Shown here: in pieces, positions 1-5,399 of the stretch | How the letters are laid out: every line of letters begins with the position of its first letter | Numbering within the stretch: the first letter of the stretch is position 1 | NCBI GenBank assembly: GCA_002256055.1 | Contig: NKIE01000224.1 | Location: forward strand, 1-5,399 | DNA length: 5,399 nucleotides | Direction of reading: 5' to 3' | From: Pseudomonas sp. PGPPP3 | Lineage (GTDB): Bacteria > Pseudomonadota > Gammaproteobacteria > Pseudomonadales > Pseudomonadaceae | Notes under the pieces: generated by a model | Database searches by the model: none | What the model was told of the DNA's origin: nothing | What the model saw: only the letters and a program-made list of their open reading frames with translations | Program-made: the position numbers and the translations under genes

Positions 1-41
1 AATAACAGCAGGCTGGTGGCGCTGCGAGTAAGTGACTTCAT
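1..41 (-). CDS. N-terminus of a secreted protein, probably an M16 (pitrilysin-like) zinc protease; partial
   Basis: Read on the minus strand from the ATG at 41-39, the 13 visible codons give MKSLTRSATSLLL and then run off the window. Two basic residues followed by a hydrophobic run is the start of a Sec signal peptide, so the product is probably exported. The identity comes mainly from context: in the pseudomonads I recall, a pair of M16 zinc proteases is transcribed divergently from ftsY. No catalytic HxxEH motif is in view, so the sequence alone shows only a likely exported protein. The ribosome binding site is weak: an AGG lies about 12 bases before the ATG. Confidence 0.55.
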   Translation of the reverse strand, partial: MKSLTRSATSLLL

Positions 42-98
42 CGAATTATTTGACCTGTCAGACGGCCCGCGTGGCCTTAGCGTCGGCGGGTGAGGAGG

Positions 99-107
99 TG
101 CTAGGAT
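99..107 (+). promoter_or_regulatory. Candidate extended -10 promoter for the ftsYEX operon
   Basis: TGC-TAGGAT is an extended -10 (TGn) followed by a 4/6 match to TATAAT. The -35 region is poor, which extended -10 promoters tolerate; TTAGCG at 77-82 is too far away to be convincing. Transcription would begin near 114 and give an ftsY leader of about 135 bases containing the 120-140 inverted repeat. It is the best candidate between the two divergent genes, but it rests on motif inspection only. Confidence 0.35.
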
Positions 108-119
108 ACGCATCCGTTT

Positions 120-140
120 TACTGGCGACCACGGCCAGTA
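120..140. repeat. Perfect 7-bp inverted repeat in the ftsY leader
   Basis: TACTGGC at 120-126 pairs with GCCAGTA at 134-140 around a 7-base loop. It sits just downstream of the candidate ftsY promoter, so it could be an operator for a dimeric regulator or an RNA hairpin in the leader. No T-run follows, so it is not an intrinsic terminator. Confidence 0.45.
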
Positions 141-248
141 CTGCGACAAGCTGGTTTTGTCCGCGTAGCGCCCGTTTTTCCGGCGTTGGCGTGGTTGAAC
201 TGAGCTGTCGAGTAGCCGTGCTGCGCTTCCTTGAGATACCCGTGCCTC

Positions 249-1991
249 ATGTTTGGTTCCGACGACGACAAGAAGACTCCGGGCGACGCCGGCGAAAAGA
301 AAAGCCTGTTCGGCTGGATGCGTAAAAAGCCCCAGGGCGAAACCCCTGAAGCCCAAGCGCCTACTACCCCTAGCGCCGTGCCGCTGCCGGTCTCGCCGAC
401 TGTTGAGGGTGCAAGCCAGCTTGCGATGCCGGTCGAGAGTGCTGCTGAGGCGGTCGCACCTATCGCTCCCGCTGAGCCAGTGGTCGGTGCTGCGCCGGCC
501 GCGGTGACGCCGGCGGCGGTTGAGCCAGCGGCCAAACCCGGCTTTTTTGCCCGTTTCAAAGCCGCTCCCGCTGTAGCGGAAACGCCCGTATTAGCAACGC
601 CTGCGCCGATCAGCGTGGCGCCAGCCGAGCCGGCTCCGTTGTCTGTCGTACCTGAGGTGGTGGCGGTCGAAGCCGCTGTCGCTGCGCAGGCTCCTGTAGT
701 CGCCGAGCCTGTGCTCGAGACCCCGGCGGTGCTGCCTGAATTACCTGTGGCGCTGGCGGTTGTAACGCCTGCCGCAGCTGCGGAGCCGGTTGTTGTGCCT
801 GCTACTGCGGAAGCGGCGGTAGTCGAGGCTGCCGCTGTCAGCCCGGCGCCGGTCGAGGCGCCCGCCAGCGATTTGCCGGCTGTTACCAGCCCAACCGCGG
901 ATGCGCCCGCTGAGTCCCCGGCTAAGCCTGGTTTCTTCGCCCGTCTGTTGCCTGGCGCGGCACCTGCTGCCACCGAGAGCGCACCTGCTGCTGCAGCGGC
1001 CGTAGTTGTCGTGCCTGTGGCAGAAGCCGCCGCAGCGGTTGTCAGTGCGGAAGAGCAAAAAGCCAGCTTCTTTGCTCGCCTCAAACAGGGCCTGTCGAAG
1101 ACCAGCGCCAGTCTCGGCGAGGGCATGGCCAGTCTGTTTCTCGGCAAAAAGGCCATCGACGACGATCTGCTGGACGAGATTGAAACCCGTCTGCTGACCG
1201 CCGACGTTGGCGTTGAAGCCACCACCGCCATCGTGCAAAGCCTGACCAAGCGCGTGGCGCGTAAAGAGCTGGCCGACAGCGGCGCACTGTACAAGGCGCT
1301 GCAGGAAGAGCTGGCGGCGCTGCTGCGTCCGGTGGAAAAGCCGCTGCAGATCAGCGCGGCCAACAAGCCGTTCGTGATTCTGGTGGTCGGCGTCAACGGC
1401 GCTGGCAAGACCACCACCATCGGCAAGCTGGCCAAGAAGCTGCAGTTGGAAGGCAAGAAAGTCATGCTGGCCGCCGGCGACACCTTCCGCGCCGCCGCCG
1501 TCGAGCAGTTGCAAGTGTGGGGCGAGCGCAACCAGATTGCGGTCATCGCTCAGCACACCGGTGCCGACTCGGCATCGGTGATCTTCGATGCGGTGCAGGC
1601 TGCCACTGCGCGCGGCATGGATGTGCTGATCGCCGATACCGCCGGGCGTCTGCACACCAAAGACAACCTGATGGAAGAGTTGAAGAAGGTCCGTCGGGTG
1701 ATCGGCAAGCTGGACGACACGGCGCCCCACGAAGTGCTGCTGGTGCTGGACGCCGGCACCGGGCAGAACGCCATCAACCAGGCCAAGCAGTTCAATCAGA
1801 CGGTCAACCTCACCGGTCTGGCGCTGACCAAGCTGGACGGCACCGCCAAGGGCGGGGTGATCTTCGCCCTGGCCAAGCAGTTTGCCTTGCCGATCCGTTA
1901 TATCGGTGTGGGCGAAGGCATTGATGATTTGCGCACCTTCGAGGCGGAGCCGTTTGTGCGCGCCCTGTTCGATGGTCAGGAGCGTGCATGA
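249..1991 (+). CDS. ftsY: Signal recognition particle receptor FtsY, with an extended A/P/V-rich N-domain
   Basis: SRP receptor GTPase. It pairs with Ffh at the inner membrane and hands ribosome-nascent chain complexes to SecYEG or YidC. The 580-residue product starts at [13 protein letters not shown] six codons upstream was rejected because the MFGS start is the one I recall for pseudomonad FtsY. Residues 17-27 ([11 protein letters not shown]) form a basic-aromatic N-terminal membrane-targeting segment. Residues about 30-270 are a disordered Ala/Pro/Val/Glu linker. Residues 271-580 are the NG domain: targeting helix [10 protein letters not shown] (273-282), P-loop GVNGAGKT (381-388), DTFRAA (411-416), DTAGR (463-467), DAGTGQN (501-507), TKLDG (527-531). 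Every GTPase motif is intact. At 580 residues it is longer than E. coli FtsY (about 500) or P. aeruginosa FtsY (about 455), and the excess lies in the linker. It heads the operon and overlaps ftsE by ATGA. No strong Shine-Dalgarno precedes the ATG (a GAG lies 13 bases upstream), so initiation may be weak. Confidence 0.97.
   Translation: MFGSDDDKKTPGDAGEKKSLFGWMRKKPQGETPEAQAPTTPSAVPLPVSPTVEGASQLAMPVESAAEAVAPIAPAEPVVGAAPAAVTPAAVEPAAKPGFFARFKAAPAVAETPVLATPAPISVAPAEPAPLSVVPEVVAVEAAVAAQAPVVAEPVLETPAVLPELPVALAVVTPAAAAEPVVVPATAEAAVVEAAAVSPAPVEAPASDLPAVTSPTADAPAESPAKPGFFARLLPGAAPAATESAPAAAAAVVVVPVAEAAAAVVSAEEQKASFFARLKQGLSKTSASLGEGMASLFLGKKAIDDDLLDEIETRLLTADVGVEATTAIVQSLTKRVARKELADSGALYKALQEELAALLRPVEKPLQISAANKPFVILVVGVNGAGKTTTIGKLAKKLQLEGKKVMLAAGDTFRAAAVEQLQVWGERNQIAVIAQHTGADSASVIFDAVQAATARGMDVLIADTAGRLHTKDNLMEELKKVRRVIGKLDDTAPHEVLLVLDAGTGQNAINQAKQFNQTVNLTGLALTKLDGTAKGGVIFALAKQFALPIRYIGVGEGIDDLRTFEAEPFVRALFDGQERA
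531..560 (+). repeat. AKPGFFAR motif, copy 1, inside the FtsY linker
   Basis: Encodes residues 95-104 of Fts[11 protein letters not shown]. It holds the only basic residues (K96, R102, K104) and the only aromatic residues (F99, F100, F103) between residues 30 and 224. It resembles the NG-domain targeting helix SFFARLK at 273-279. I infer an extra lipid-binding or partner-binding motif; no function has been shown. Confidence 0.7.
921..950 (+). repeat. AKPGFFAR motif, copy 2, inside the FtsY linker
   Basis: Encodes residues 225-234 of Fts[11 protein letters not shown]. The eight residues AKPGFFAR match copy 1 exactly, while six of the eight codons differ at the third base (Ala, Lys, Pro, Gly, Phe, Phe). 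This points to selection on the peptide and not to a recent DNA duplication. It lies 45 residues before the FF pair of the canonical targeting helix. Confidence 0.7.
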
Positions 1992-2656
1992 TTCGGTTTG
2001 AGCAGGTCGGCAAGCGTTACCCCAACGGCCACGTCGGCCTGCACGAGCTGAGTTTTCGCGTGCGCCGTGGCGAATTCCTGTTCGTTACCGGCCACTCCGG
2101 CGCGGGCAAAAGTACTCTGCTGCGCCTGCTGCTGGCGATGGAACGGCCCACCAGCGGCAAGCTGCTGCTGGCCGGGCAGGACCTGTCGACCATCACCAAT
2201 GCGCAGATTCCGTTCCTGCGCCGGCAGATCGGCGTGGTGTTCCAGAACCACCAGTTGCTGTTTGATCGCACCGTGTTCAACAACGTCGCCCTGCCGTTGC
2301 AGATTCTTGGTCTGTCCAAAGCGGATATCGCCAAGCGGGTGATGTCGGCCCTGGAGCGCGTCAGCCTGTCGGACAAGGCCGAGCAATACCCTGGCGACCT
2401 CTCCACCGGCCAGCAACAGCGCGTCGGTATTGCCCGCGCGGTGGTGCATCAGCCGGCGTTGCTGCTGGCGGACGAACCCACCGGTAACCTCGACCCGCGC
2501 CTGGCCGCGGAAATCATGGGCGTGTTTGAAGACATCAACCGCCTGGGGACCAGCGTGCTGATCGCCAGTCACGACCTGGCGCTGATTGCGCGCATGCGCC
2601 ACCGCATGTTGACCCTGCAGCGCGGCCGCTTGATTGGTGACGGGGAGGCCAGCTGA
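1988..2656 (+). CDS. ftsE: Cell division ATP-binding protein FtsE
   Basis: Cytoplasmic ATPase of the FtsEX complex at the septal ring. In the well-studied systems FtsEX couples ATP hydrolysis to activation of periplasmic peptidoglycan amidases through EnvC-type partners, and it helps recruit later divisome proteins. The 222-residue product has the full ABC set: Walker A GHSGAGKST (35-43), Q-loop Q86, signature LSTGQ (138-142) followed by QQR, Walker B LLLADE (158-163), EPTGNLD (163-169) and switch histidine H195. The signature is LSTGQ where most ABC ATPases have LSGGQ; from memory this variant is normal for pseudomonad FtsE. The start overlaps the ftsY stop in ATGA and has AGGAG at 1978-1982, five bases upstream. 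The stop shares one base with the ftsX start. Tight coupling suggests matched production of FtsE and FtsX. Confidence 0.97.
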   Translation: MIRFEQVGKRYPNGHVGLHELSFRVRRGEFLFVTGHSGAGKSTLLRLLLAMERPTSGKLLLAGQDLSTITNAQIPFLRRQIGVVFQNHQLLFDRTVFNNVALPLQILGLSKADIAKRVMSALERVSLSDKAEQYPGDLSTGQQQRVGIARAVVHQPALLLADEPTGNLDPRLAAEIMGVFEDINRLGTSVLIASHDLALIARMRHRMLTLQRGRLIGDGEAS

Positions 2657-3663
2657 TGAGTGCCACACGTAATTCGCAACCGGCCGAACGGGTCGGCGGC
2701 AGCCCGAACAAGCCGGAAAAGCCGGTCAGTGACGGCCCCAGTTTCCAGCAGTTGCTGCATGCCTGGGCCGAAAGCCACCGCACCAGTCTGATCGACAGCT
2801 TGCGCCGCCTGCTCAAACAGCCGATTGGCAGCTTCTTTACCTGTTTGGTGATGGCCATTGCCCTGAGCCTGCCGATGGGCTTGTCGTTGCTGCTGAGCAA
2901 TGTCGAGCGACTCGGCGGCTCCTGGCAGCGCGCCGCGCAGATTTCTCTGTTTCTCAAGCTGGAGGCCAGCCCGGCCGAGGCCCAGCGCCTGCGCGACGAG
3001 ATCGCCGCGATGGACGACGTGGCCGCCGCCGACTGGATCAGCCGCGAGCAGGCCCTGGAAGAGTTTCAGCAGTTGTCGGGCCTCGGCGAGGCACTCAAGG
3101 AGTTGCCGGATAACCCGCTGCCGAGCGTGATTCTGGTCACCCCGGAAGTGGTCGACAAAGCTAATCTGGAGGCCCTGCGCTTGCGCTTGGCCGAGCAGCC
3201 GAATGTCGAGCAGGCGCAGCTGGACTTGGTCTGGGTTGAGCGTTTGAGCGCCATTCTCAAGCTCGGTGAACGTTTCGTCTTTGGCCTGACCTTGTTGCTG
3301 GTGTCGGCGCTGTTGCTGGTGATCGGCAATACCATTCGTCTGCATATCGAAAACCGCCGCATCGAAATCGAGGTCATCAAGCTGGTAGGTGGTACCGACA
3401 GCTATGTGCGCCGGCCATTCCTCTATATGGGCGCGCTGTATGGCGTGGGTGCCGGCTTGCTGGCCTGGCTGGTGCTGGCCTTCGGTCTGGATTGGCTGAA
3501 TGACGCCGTGGTGCGTCTAGCCGGCCTGTATGGCAGCGACTTCGCCCTGGGTGGGGTGCCGCCGGGCGATGGTCTGTCGCTGCTGTTGGGGGCGGTGTTG
3601 CTGGGCTATATTGGAGCCTGGCTGGCCGTCGCCCGCCACCTGCGCGAGCTTGCGCCAACATAG
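2656..3663 (+). CDS. ftsX: Cell division membrane protein FtsX
   Basis: Integral inner-membrane partner of FtsE, in the FtsX/MacB-type permease family. It transmits ATPase state to periplasmic hydrolase activators and is not known to transport a substrate. The 335 residues show a polar cytoplasmic N-terminus (1-58), TM1 (about 59-80), a periplasmic extracellular domain (about 82-205), TM2 (207-227), a charged cytoplasmic loop with RRIEIEVIKLVGG (234-246), TM3 (255-278) and TM4 (306-326). This is the expected four-helix topology. The start is set by GGGGAGG at 2642-2648, seven bases before the ATG in the TGATG overlap with ftsE. The proline- and lysine-containing N-terminal tail before the first amphipathic segment is of the type seen in gammaproteobacterial FtsX. 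Translation ends in tandem in-frame stops, TAG-TAA (3661-3666). Confidence 0.96.
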   Translation: MSATRNSQPAERVGGSPNKPEKPVSDGPSFQQLLHAWAESHRTSLIDSLRRLLKQPIGSFFTCLVMAIALSLPMGLSLLLSNVERLGGSWQRAAQISLFLKLEASPAEAQRLRDEIAAMDDVAAADWISREQALEEFQQLSGLGEALKELPDNPLPSVILVTPEVVDKANLEALRLRLAEQPNVEQAQLDLVWVERLSAILKLGERFVFGLTLLLVSALLLVIGNTIRLHIENRRIEIEVIKLVGGTDSYVRRPFLYMGALYGVGAGLLAWLVLAFGLDWLNDAVVRLAGLYGSDFALGGVPPGDGLSLLLGAVLLGYIGAWLAVARHLRELAPT

Positions 3664-3687
3664 TAAGTGTTTGTTTTTAAAGGGTTT

Positions 3688-3699
3688 GTGTAAGTGTAA
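3688..3699 (+). repeat. Tandem hexamer GTGTAA x2 upstream of rpoH
   Basis: Two perfect head-to-tail copies of GTGTAA sit just upstream of the sigma-E-like -35 element. TGTAAG at 3695-3700 gives a weak (4/6) -10 match, 18 bases from TTGTTT (3671-3676). A housekeeping rpoH promoter here is therefore possible but not convincing, and the repeat could be chance. Confidence 0.25.
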
Positions 3700-3721
3700 G
3701 GGAACTTTTCCTGCGGTTCCC
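3700..3721. repeat. Inverted repeat GGGAAC-N10-GTTCCC overlapping the rpoH promoter
   Basis: GGGAAC (3700-3705) and GTTCCC (3716-3721) are perfect 6-bp arms around a 10-base spacer. The left arm contains most of the sigma-E-type -35 hexamer GAACTT, so a protein bound here would compete with the polymerase. It lies within the spacer and upstream edge of the promoter, so it would not be in the transcript from that promoter. Confidence 0.4.
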
Positions 3722-3728
3722 TGACTAA
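3702..3728 (+). promoter_or_regulatory. Sigma-E/AlgU-type promoter of rpoH
   Basis: GAACTT at 3702-3707 (preceded by G) is a perfect -35 for extracytoplasmic sigma factors of the RpoE/AlgU type. ACTAA at 3724-3728 lies 16 bases downstream and resembles the -10 consensus TCTAA/TCTGA. Transcription would begin around 3734-3736, leaving a leader of about 40 bases. RpoE (AlgU) transcription of rpoH is established in E. coli and P. aeruginosa, which makes this placement expected. It would connect envelope stress to the cytoplasmic heat-shock regulon. Confidence 0.75.
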
Positions 3729-3757
3729 ATCGACAATGTTAGACTGCAGCCCGTTTC

Positions 3758-3775
3758 GTGAGTCGGAGGATTCGC
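3758..3775 (+). promoter_or_regulatory. Hairpin holding the rpoH Shine-Dalgarno sequence; possible RNA thermometer
   Basis: The seven bases 3758-3764 (GTGAGTC) can pair with 3769-3775 (GATTCGC), with two G-U wobbles, around a GGAG loop. The hairpin ends at the base before the ATG (3776). The Shine-Dalgarno GGAGGA (3765-3770) lies partly in the loop and partly in the 3' arm. A weak, wobble-rich stem next to a start codon is what a temperature-sensitive translation control would look like. RpoH translation is known to be thermally controlled through mRNA structure in E. coli, but with a different and larger structure. The pairing is seen; the function is inferred. Confidence 0.4.
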
Positions 3776-4630
3776 ATGACCACTTCTTTGCAACCTGTTT
3801 ATGCCTTAGTCCCGGGTGCCAACCTGGAAGCCTATGTGCATGCGGTAAACAGCATTCCGCTGTTGAGCCCTGAGCAGGAGCGTGAATTGGGCGAGAGCCT
3901 GTTCTATCAGCAAGACCTGGAAGCGGCCCGCCAGATGGTGTTGGCCCACCTGCGTTTTGTCGTGCATATCGCCCGCAGCTACTCCGGTTATGGCTTGCCC
4001 CAGGCCGACCTGATCCAGGAAGGCAACGTCGGTCTGATGAAGGCCGTCAAGCGCTTCAACCCGGAGATGGGCGTGCGCCTGGTGTCCTTTGCCGTGCACT
4101 GGATCAAGGCGGAAATTCACGAGTTCATCCTGCGCAACTGGCGCATCGTCAAGGTCGCTACCACCAAGGCGCAGCGTAAGCTGTTCTTCAACCTGCGCAG
4201 CCAGAAGAAACGTCTGGCCTGGCTGAGCAACGATGAAGTACACGCTGTGGCCGAAAGCCTGGGCGTTGAGCCGCGTGAAGTACGCGAGATGGAAAGCCGT
4301 CTGACAGGCCACGACATGGCCTTCGACCCGGCGGCCGATGACGATGACGACAAGGCGTTTCAGTCGCCTGCCCACTACCTGCAGGATCATCGTTACGACC
4401 CTGCCGTGCAGCTGGAAGCCTCGGACTGGAGCGACAGCTCTACCGCCCATCTGCACGAGGCGCTGGAAGGCCTTGATGAGCGTAGCCGCGACATCCTGCA
4501 GCAACGCTGGCTGGCGGAAGAAAAGGCCACGCTGCATGAGCTGGCGGCCAAGTACAACGTCTCCGCCGAGCGCATTCGTCAGCTGGAGAAAAGCGCCATG
4601 AACAAGCTCAAGGGCTCGATCCAGGCGTAA
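3776..4630 (+). CDS. rpoH: Heat-shock sigma factor RpoH (sigma-32)
   Basis: Directs RNA polymerase to heat-shock promoters for chaperones and proteases. At 284 residues it matches E. coli RpoH in length. Region 2 is recognisable from [16 protein letters not shown] (58-73) through [17 protein letters not shown] (78-94) and [14 protein letters not shown] (104-117). The RpoH-specific box QRKLFFNLR is at 133-141. Region 4 carries the helix-turn-helix, [20 protein letters not shown] (253-272). An acidic run D188-D192 lies in the linker before region 4; E. coli has a similar Asp-rich stretch. The ATG at 3776 was chosen because GGAGGA lies five bases upstream; a GTG six codons earlier lacks any Shine-Dalgarno and would change the family length. 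Transcription looks sigma-E-driven from 3702-3728 and ends at 4645-4671, so rpoH is probably its own unit. In E. coli its activity is held down by DnaK, GroEL and FtsH, with SRP/FtsY bringing it to the membrane. Confidence 0.98.
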   Translation: MTTSLQPVYALVPGANLEAYVHAVNSIPLLSPEQERELGESLFYQQDLEAARQMVLAHLRFVVHIARSYSGYGLPQADLIQEGNVGLMKAVKRFNPEMGVRLVSFAVHWIKAEIHEFILRNWRIVKVATTKAQRKLFFNLRSQKKRLAWLSNDEVHAVAESLGVEPREVREMESRLTGHDMAFDPAADDDDDKAFQSPAHYLQDHRYDPAVQLEASDWSDSSTAHLHEALEGLDERSRDILQQRWLAEEKATLHELAAKYNVSAERIRQLEKSAMNKLKGSIQA

Positions 4631-4644
4631 GCGCAGCACCCCCG

Positions 4645-4671
4645 AAAAGCCGCACACTGTGCGGCTTTTTT
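4645..4671 (+). terminator. Rho-independent terminator after rpoH
   Basis: A perfect stem of GCCGCAC (4649-4655) and GTGCGGC (4659-4665) encloses a three-base loop and is followed by six Ts (4666-4671). Upstream As extend the pairing with the T-run. It begins 14 bases after the rpoH stop codon and 29 bases before the next start codon, so it should separate rpoH from the following gene. Confidence 0.93.
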
Positions 4672-4699
4672 CTGTCCGTTGATTTTTTGGGAGAGGTTC

Positions 4700-5194
4700 A
4701 TGTCGATGCCACCACTGCGCGTTCAGCACTGGCTGTTGTTTGCCCTGCTGGCCGGGTTGTTTTTTGCCTGGGGTGCCTGGCTGATGCGTGGGCCGCAAGC
4801 GCCAACGCCGCTGCCATGGTTGGCCGACTGGCAGGCTCGTGTGTTGCAACCGCTGGCGGAAGAGCGTCTGTCCCTTGCGGCTCTGAGCGCTCAGGTCGAG
4901 GGCGAGCTGTGGTTGCAGCCGCAACCTGTCGAGCAAGGAGCGCGCCTGCTCTATCGCGGGCCGGTGAGCGGGGAAGAGGGACTCTGGCAGGTGCAGGCCG
5001 AGGTACAGCTGAGCAGCGCCGAGCGTGCCAGTCTGGTTAAGGCTGTGGGGCTGGCGCGCGAGGAGCAACCGCTGAGTGCGCAGATGGTCGGCCAGCTAGC
5101 CTGGGTCTACCCACAGTGGGGGCTGACGGTGCGGGTGCAGGATGACGTGGTGTTGACCCTGCACGCGGTACCCAAGCGCGCCATGCAGCGCTGA
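4700..5194 (+). CDS. Hypothetical single-pass membrane protein between rpoH and mtgA (PA0377-like)
   Basis: I do not recognise a domain. The product is 164 residues. Residues about 11-29 (WLLFALLAGLFFAWGAWLM) form one hydrophobic helix flanked by R7 and R30, so it is an N-terminal membrane anchor. The remaining 130 residues are soluble, with Leu, Gln, Glu and Val abundant, no cysteine, and several short beta-prone stretches (ELWLQPQ, LWQVQAEVQL, VVLTLHAV). The GGGAGAGG at 4689-4696 supports the ATG at 4700; a second ATG at 4706 is almost as well placed. By position it corresponds to the small gene I recall between rpoH and the transglycosylase gene in P. aeruginosa. The anchored topology and the cell-wall neighbours hint at an envelope role, but nothing in the sequence proves it. 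Codon use matches its neighbours, so recent transfer is unlikely. Confidence 0.8.
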   Translation: MSMPPLRVQHWLLFALLAGLFFAWGAWLMRGPQAPTPLPWLADWQARVLQPLAEERLSLAALSAQVEGELWLQPQPVEQGARLLYRGPVSGEEGLWQVQAEVQLSSAERASLVKAVGLAREEQPLSAQMVGQLAWVYPQWGLTVRVQDDVVLTLHAVPKRAMQR

Positions 5195-5204
5195 GTCGGT
5201 CTGT

Positions 5205-5399
5205 TTAGGGTTTGTCCGTCCAGCCCAGTGACCAGTGTGGTTGCAGCTGGTTTAGGTAGTGGCTGCCGCCCAGTTGCCACATCTGCTGGCGAATCCAGTT
5301 AGCCCGCCGGGCCACATAGGTGCTCGGCTTGGCCGGGTTCCAGGCACGCGGGTTGGGCAGCACCGCCGCCAGCAAGGCCGCCTGCTGTTTCGACAGGTA
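5205..5399 (-). CDS. mtgA: Monofunctional peptidoglycan glycosyltransferase MtgA, C-terminal end; partial
   Basis: The minus strand encodes the last 64 residues, ending TDKP at the TAA whose complement is 5205-5207. The start lies beyond the window. The stretch LSKQQAALLAAVLPNPRAWN, followed by PSTYVARRANWIRQQM and a final LGGSHYL, is the conserved end of GT51 glycosyltransferases of the MtgA type, which polymerise lipid II into glycan strands without a transpeptidase domain. The catalytic glutamates and the N-terminal membrane anchor are outside the view. The gene converges on the 164-residue hypothetical gene, with 10 bases between the two stop codons and no visible terminator hairpin there. 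Confidence 0.9.
   Translation of the reverse strand, partial: YLSKQQAALLAAVLPNPRAWNPAKPSTYVARRANWIRQQMWQLGGSHYLNQLQPHWSLGWTDKP

Noticed and set aside
45..108. Minus-strand promoter candidates for the M16 protease gene (AATAAT at 50-45, TATCCT at 108-103)
   Set aside because: AATAAT is three bases from the ATG, so its start site would fall inside the gene. TATCCT has no usable -35 and merely mirrors the plus-strand TAGGAT region.
231..248. TTG start six codons upstream of the chosen ftsY start
   Set aside because: A rare start codon with no Shine-Dalgarno; the downstream ATG gives the MFGS... N-terminus familiar from pseudomonad FtsY.
32..325. Small plus-strand open frame before ftsY, including a GTG at 98 abutting GAGGAG
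   Set aside because: It overlaps the start of ftsY by 77 bases in another frame, ends in an Arg-rich shadow of the ftsY frame, and the GAGGAG leaves no spacing to the GTG.
336..1058. The A/P/V-rich ftsY linker as a possible frameshift or insertion
   Set aside because: The frame is open throughout and contains two motif copies in frame. Variable Ala/Pro-rich or acidic N-domains are normal in FtsY.
119..1546. 475-codon open frame on the minus strand across the ftsY linker
   Set aside because: It mirrors the GC-rich Ala/Pro/Val codons of ftsY. The translation is low-complexity Ala/Thr/Ser with no domain, and ftsY has intact family motifs on the other strand.
3758..3775. GTG start giving an rpoH product six residues longer
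   Set aside because: No ribosome binding site precedes it, whereas the ATG at 3776 has GGAGGA at ideal spacing and yields the usual 284 residues.
3806..5068. 420-codon open frame on the minus strand across rpoH and the hypothetical gene
   Set aside because: It reads straight through the rpoH terminator and two well-supported genes, and its Gln/Arg/Leu-rich translation looks like antisense of GC-rich coding DNA.

Overview
The window looks like chromosomal core sequence from a Pseudomonas-type gammaproteobacterium. The evidence is the GC-rich codon use, the close resemblance of the FtsY NG domain, FtsE and RpoH to pseudomonad proteins as I remember them, and the gene order: M16 protease (divergent), ftsY, ftsE, ftsX, rpoH, small hypothetical gene, mtgA (convergent). 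This is the order I recall around PA0372-PA0378 of P. aeruginosa. I cannot name the species. I see no mobile element, CRISPR array, tRNA or rRNA.

Layout. Bases 1-41 (minus strand) hold the first 13 codons of a secreted protein, most likely an M16 zinc protease. Bases 42-248 are a divergent intergenic region with a candidate extended -10 promoter facing ftsY and a perfect 7-bp inverted repeat. Then come ftsY (249-1991), ftsE (1988-2656) and ftsX (2656-3663), overlapping by 4 bp and 1 bp as a translationally coupled operon. The 112-bp gap before rpoH carries a sigma-E/AlgU-like promoter and a small hairpin that includes the rpoH Shine-Dalgarno sequence. rpoH (3776-4630) ends in a strong intrinsic terminator. 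A 164-residue membrane-anchored protein of unknown function follows (4700-5194). The end of mtgA comes in on the opposite strand (5205-5399), 10 bp away.

The genes share an envelope theme. FtsY is the SRP receptor that brings ribosomes to the inner membrane. FtsE and FtsX form the ABC-type divisome complex that controls septal peptidoglycan hydrolysis. RpoH is the heat-shock sigma factor, here apparently also driven by the envelope-stress sigma factor. MtgA is a peptidoglycan glycosyltransferase. In E. coli, SRP and FtsY also carry RpoH to the membrane for FtsH control, so the ftsY-rpoH proximity may matter functionally.

The least ordinary element is the FtsY N-terminal region. It is a linker of about 240 residues rich in Ala, Pro, Val and Glu, in which every basic and every aromatic residue falls in two AKPGFFAR motifs. 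These resemble the membrane-targeting helix at the start of the NG domain. I found no wholly new system; this motif array and the rpoH leader are the best leads.
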